DNA from: Candidatus Firestoneibacteriota bacterium
GTDB taxonomy: Bacteria; JACRDZ01
Assembly: GCA_016212735.1 (NCBI GenBank)
Contig: JACRDZ010000013.1
Coordinates: forward strand, 1-8,002
Reading direction: 5' to 3'
DNA: 8,002 nt
Numbering within the stretch: the first letter of the stretch is position 1; each line of letters begins with the position of its first letter. Positions 5,147 to 8,002 of the stretch are shown here, piece by piece. The notes under the pieces were generated by a model. The model made no database searches, had not been told where the DNA came from, and saw only the letters and a program-made list of their open reading frames with translations. A program made the translations under genes and the position numbers.

Positions 5147-7550
5147 ACAATTCAAATTTCCCTGCGAATTTCAACCCAGCAATTATTATAAGAGAGGCAA
5201 ATGAGATACCGGAAATCCATGCCCCAATTATAAATGGTGCTGGTTTAAATAGCATTTCTACCTGATGCTTCCCTTTCTGCACAAAAACAGAACTGACTAA
5301 ATAATCTGTTTTATAAATCCTTGCCTCTTTTCCATCAATATATGCTTTCCAGCCAGGATAATATGTATCGCTAAACACTAAAAAACCTGACTCAGGCATT
5401 TCTATATTAATATCATAGGAACCAGGAAATATCTTTTTTATTTCAATTTTTTCTTTTTCCAATGGAGTTTCTGATGTTAATTTTGCTTCTTCAGGATTTT
5501 CTTCAAGAACAATCGTTGTTAACGGATTATAACTTATATTTTTTAGCCTGGTAAAAACTGCTCCAGGACCTGCGGCAACCATATATTTGTAAACCACGTG
5601 GATACGCTCTCTTGCTCGTGGATTTTCGAGAATAATTACATCATTATCTACATAACCAATTATATAGTCCCCTAATTTCATTTTTGGTATAAGATCTTTG
5701 TAAGGAATAATTTGTCTGTCTAAAGCTATGTATTTTATGTTCATTATATCCAGAAGCCGATTATCAAGAGATACATTCTGCATAAATTCAGTATATAATT
5801 TATTTCTAACTCCTGTATATCCTTCTATTATCTGAAAATGTGCTGTCCAACTGTTTGAACGGTTGTATTCCAGAGCACGTGAAACATTTGGAAATACCCT
5901 GTAAGAAAAAATTGAATTGTCTTTTTCTTTATCTTTTATAAATTGCATCCCCTTTGGTATATTATTAAAAGCATCTAATTGCTCTACTGGTATTGTGGAA
6001 ATAAACTTTTCATTGATCATACCAACATCAATCACAAATACTATTACGCATATTGCTTTTAAAATATTCTCAGGTATTTCAGGATAATTTCTTAATAAAC
6101 TCCATATAATAATAATTCCAGAAATTATTATAAATGAGACAAGGCTTTCATAAAAGTAATTATATTTCATCAAATAATTTGAATATCTGAAAAGAGCCCA
6201 ATTATCTCCTCTTATATTATTAGCAAATATCTCAAGCATATTTTCCTTAAATATCCAGCCTGAAATCGTAAAAATAACAACAACAACCCAGCCGATCACA
6301 AGCTTATACAGAATTTTCTTTATTTTTACTTTTTTATCTTCACTCATTTTTTCAAAGAACCATTCGCATCCAAATCCTGCCATAACAGAAACCGCAACAG
6401 GAATTATGCATAAAATAGCACGCGGTACTCTGAACATTTTAAATCCCGGGAGTTTGAACACAAGATTATATATTGGTGTAAATCCTCCCATTGCCAGAGG
6501 GAAAACAACTAAAATCAATATTCCAAATATCTTCACATATTTCTTACGATTATTTAAAAAAGCCAGTAAAGCAAAAAACAATGGGAAAATACCAAGATAA
6601 CTTGAGGTCTGAGTAAAAGGCATTCTGCCCCAGTAAAATACTTTTATTTTATTCGGGTCCATCATATTAGGGCTTGAAAGTCCAAATATTTTCGGAAAAA
6701 AATATGCCAGAAGTTCTTCAGGAGGCATAGACCATGTAACACCGAATTCATAAGATACTCCTCCTGCACGATCAGTTTGCCCGCCCCAGGATAAAGCAGG
6801 AAGCAAAGTAATAGAAATAATAGCAAATAAAAATATAGTCATAATAAAAGAATACCAGAATAATTTATTTACAAGATTGATATCTTTTTCCGTATCTTCA
6901 GTATATATATAATATAATCTAAAAATAGTATAATACGCCACCAGAAGACATATATAAAATATTATCTGATCCTGTCTATAAAAAAATACATAACCAATTA
7001 TAAAACCTGTAATAAGAAAATTAAATATTTTTCGATCCTGGAATCCTTTTTCCAGAAAAAATAAAATAAGAGGGATATAACTTATCATTATTACTTTAGA
7101 ATAATGACCTGCATTCATATAAGTAACAAGTTCACTGCTCATTGAAAAAAATAGTCCTGCTGCCATACTGCTGAAATATGAAAGTCCTAACTTTCTGCAG
7201 AAAAGATACATAAATATTCCGCCCAGTGTAATAAATGTAACCATCTGCCAGGCAAATGATACAGGGACAGGAAGTGCTTTAAGGAAAAAAAACATATCAG
7301 GAATATGAGGAGATAAAAAATTCGGAGATTCATCAAGTCCAAGCTGTTTTACGTTTGACCATAGCGGATGATTAAAATATTTAAATTCTTTATGAAAACC
7401 TGACCTGCCATAAAAATGATCTGCTATTATGTCTCTGGCATTTATCATTTCATTTGTAAAAAGAATATTAGAATATAGAATTAAACTTAATAATATAAAA
7501 AATAGACATACAAATAAAGTATAATATTTTTTTGAATCTTTATTTATCAT
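5145..7550 (-). CDS. YfhO-family polytopic membrane protein (probable GT-C-type glycosyltransferase)
   Basis: This is an 801-residue membrane protein with about 13 predicted helices in the first two thirds (roughly 10-31, 98-118, 124-146, 152-168, 176-190, 194-215, 230-251, 316-332, 339-354, 377-397, 414-434, 466-486, 496-512). A large extracytoplasmic region follows (about 515-770), then a last helix (771-794). Family marks are LPGFKMFRVPRAIL (367-380), LENPRARERIHVVYK (641-655) and the C-terminal beta-domain YYPGWKAYIDGKEARIYKTD (730-749) followed by KGKHQVEMLFKP. Known YfhO proteins of Gram-positive bacteria are linked to glycosylation of cell-wall or lipoteichoic acid polymers; in a diderm the acceptor would be another envelope glycan or lipid, which is inference. 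The first extracytoplasmic loop carries acidic residues (D40, D44), as expected of GT-C enzymes. AAAGGA just before the ATG supports this start, though spacing is short (3 nt). The gene stands alone, with no glycan-synthesis neighbours, so the substrate is unknown. Confidence 0.85.
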   Translation of the reverse strand: MINKDSKKYYTLFVCLFFILLSLILYSNILFTNEMINARDIIADHFYGRSGFHKEFKYFNHPLWSNVKQLGLDESPNFLSPHIPDMFFFLKALPVPVSFAWQMVTFITLGGIFMYLFCRKLGLSYFSSMAAGLFFSMSSELVTYMNAGHYSKVIMISYIPLILFFLEKGFQDRKIFNFLITGFIIGYVFFYRQDQIIFYICLLVAYYTIFRLYYIYTEDTEKDINLVNKLFWYSFIMTIFLFAIISITLLPALSWGGQTDRAGGVSYEFGVTWSMPPEELLAYFFPKIFGLSSPNMMDPNKIKVFYWGRMPFTQTSSYLGIFPLFFALLAFLNNRKKYVKIFGILILVVFPLAMGGFTPIYNLVFKLPGFKMFRVPRAILCIIPVAVSVMAGFGCEWFFEKMSEDKKVKIKKILYKLVIGWVVVVIFTISGWIFKENMLEIFANNIRGDNWALFRYSNYLMKYNYFYESLVSFIIISGIIIIWSLLRNYPEIPENILKAICVIVFVIDVGMINEKFISTIPVEQLDAFNNIPKGMQFIKDKEKDNSIFSYRVFPNVSRALEYNRSNSWTAHFQIIEGYTGVRNKLYTEFMQNVSLDNRLLDIMNIKYIALDRQIIPYKDLIPKMKLGDYIIGYVDNDVIILENPRARERIHVVYKYMVAAGPGAVFTRLKNISYNPLTTIVLEENPEEAKLTSETPLEKEKIEIKKIFPGSYDINIEMPESGFLVFSDTYYPGWKAYIDGKEARIYKTDYLVSSVFVQKGKHQVEMLFKPAPFIIGAWISGISFASLIIIAGLKFAGKFEL

Positions 7551-7634
7551 AAATCCTTTCTATTTTTATCTTTGTTTATATTTATCAGAATTGACAAAAA
7601 AAATCAAGGTAAATGTTTGGATAAAATACTTAAA

Positions 7635-7691
7635 TTAGTTTTAAGTCTTAAGTTTTTAGTTCTAAACTTATAACTTACTACTTAAAACTAA
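7635..7691. repeat. AT-rich nested inverted repeat built of AAGTT/AACTT units
   Basis: TTAGTTTTAAGT (7635-7646) and ACTTAAAACTAA (7680-7691) form a perfect 12-bp inverted repeat. Within its 33-base interior, TAAGTTT (7649-7655) and AAACTTA (7664-7670) form a second stem. The whole stretch is made from variants of AAGTTTTAAG and AACTTATAACTT, a different composition from the TTGACAATTG-type element at the window ends. It may be a second family of short unit-based hairpin repeats. It is too long and too AT-rich to be a convincing terminator. Confidence 0.6.
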
Positions 7692-7758
7692 TAACTTTGA
7701 AATTCCTATACCTAAATATATAAATATATAACAATTTATTTTTATTTTTTTCCCCGTA

Positions 7759-7767
7759 TGGTATAAT
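7759..7767 (+). promoter_or_regulatory. Possible extended -10 reading into repeat copy 2
   Basis: TGGTATAAT fits an extended -10 (TGN-TATAAT) and lies about 42 bp before the element's left end. Transcription starting about 7 bases downstream would begin near the TGAGGG arm of a small 6-bp stem and run into the element. There is no good -35 (TTTATT at the expected place) and no gene downstream within the window, so this is a sequence match only. Confidence 0.3.
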
Positions 7768-7808
7768 AAAAACTGAGGGATATTGTAGTTTTAACCCCTC
7801 ATCCTGAT

Positions 7809-7829
7809 TTACTATTACCCACAAGTCTG
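7809..7829 (+). repeat. Left terminal inverted repeat of the MITE-like element
   Basis: TTACTATTACCCACAA followed by GTCTG matches the reverse complement of 179-199 at 20 of 21 positions. It forms the first half of a hairpin: CCCACAAG (7818-7825) pairs perfectly with CTTGTGGG (7836-7843) across a 10-nt loop, and TTACT (7809-7813) can pair with AGTAA (7844-7848) beyond a 4-nt bulge. Each element end is therefore both a terminal repeat and a hairpin. Confidence 0.65.
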
Positions 7830-8002
7830 AAAATGCTTGTGGGAGTAAGCTTGAAATTTGCAAATATTTCATTGACGATTGAGCATTGACAATTGAGCAT
7901 TATAATTCAATTTATATTAATAACGTCTAATGTTTTCAAAGGATTTAAACCTCAATGCTCAATTCTCAATGCTCAATTGCCAATTGTCAATGCTATTTAC
8001 TC
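7809..8002 (+). repeat. MITE-like element, copy 2 (right end cut by window)
   Basis: This is the second copy of the element seen at 1-199, in the same orientation and about 97% identical over the shared 180 bp. It shows the left end, absent from copy 1; about 20 bases of its right end should lie beyond the window. Differences from copy 1 include a restored G in CTTGTGGG, an extra T in AAGCTTG, and a GCT for TCT change in the inverted-unit run. The two copies bracket about 7.6 kb containing all four genes, so recombination between them could delete or duplicate that block. Confidence 0.8.

Larger units (their letters stand above)
7551..7808. other. Non-coding region upstream of the YfhO gene
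   Basis: This is 258 bp without a credible gene. On the minus strand it must contain the YfhO promoter. I see TTGTCA (7597-7592) and a TATAAA nearer the gene, but their spacing (about 11 bp) is wrong, so no promoter is assigned. The region also holds the AT-rich inverted repeat at 7635-7691, a plus-strand extended -10 at 7759-7767, and a 6-bp stem TGAGGG/CCCTCA (7774-7779 with 7796-7801). Confidence 0.5.

Noticed and set aside
7591..7627. TTGACA (7591-7596) as a plus-strand promoter
   Set aside because: The nearest TATAAT-like hexamer (TAAAAT) is about 25 bp away, too far for a normal promoter.
7678..7872. 64-codon minus-strand ORF overlapping repeat copy 2
   Set aside because: It runs from the element's left end into the AT-rich inverted repeat, and its sequence is explained by those repeats.

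Overview
The window is about 8 kb of AT-rich (roughly 30% GC by eye) bacterial DNA. It carries four substantial genes, with near-identical copies of a short repeat element at its two ends. A TonB-dependent receptor with a signal peptide implies a cell with an outer membrane. That receptor, an HD-GYP regulator, a two-domain PolX polymerase and a YfhO-type membrane protein together would fit many AT-rich diderm lineages, including uncultured candidate phyla. I cannot place the organism more precisely. No rRNA, tRNA, CRISPR array, transposase or phage gene is visible.

Layout. Positions 1-199 are the right-hand part of a MITE-like element, followed by about 115 bp of intergenic DNA with a weak hairpin. 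Positions 316-3795 on the minus strand form a two-gene unit: a PolX-family DNA polymerase/PHP exonuclease (first) and a 587-residue TonB-dependent outer-membrane receptor (second). The polymerase reading frame is broken near 2216-2218 by what looks like the loss of one base. The correct C-terminus continues in the adjacent frame and stops one base before the receptor start, so the intact ancestor would have been about 571 residues and translationally coupled to the receptor. A 143-bp divergent intergenic region (3796-3938) leads into a plus-strand GAF + HD-GYP protein (3939-5108), a probable cyclic-di-GMP phosphodiesterase. It converges with a large minus-strand YfhO-family membrane protein (5145-7550), and the two share a compact terminator hairpin. 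Positions 7551-7808 are non-coding, with a second AT-rich hairpin repeat and a possible promoter. From 7809 to the window end lies the second copy of the MITE-like element.

Function. The four proteins do not form one recognisable pathway. PolX would act in DNA repair, the receptor in outer-membrane uptake, HD-GYP in second-messenger turnover, and the YfhO protein in envelope glycosylation. The most notable points are the polX frameshift, which removes the last metal-binding motif of the PHP exonuclease domain, and the two directly oriented element copies. The copies are about 97% identical, have reconstructable 21-bp terminal inverted repeats, and contain a hairpin at each end plus a core of ATTGAG/TTGACAATTG-type units. 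I saw no convincing new defence or other multi-gene system inside the window.
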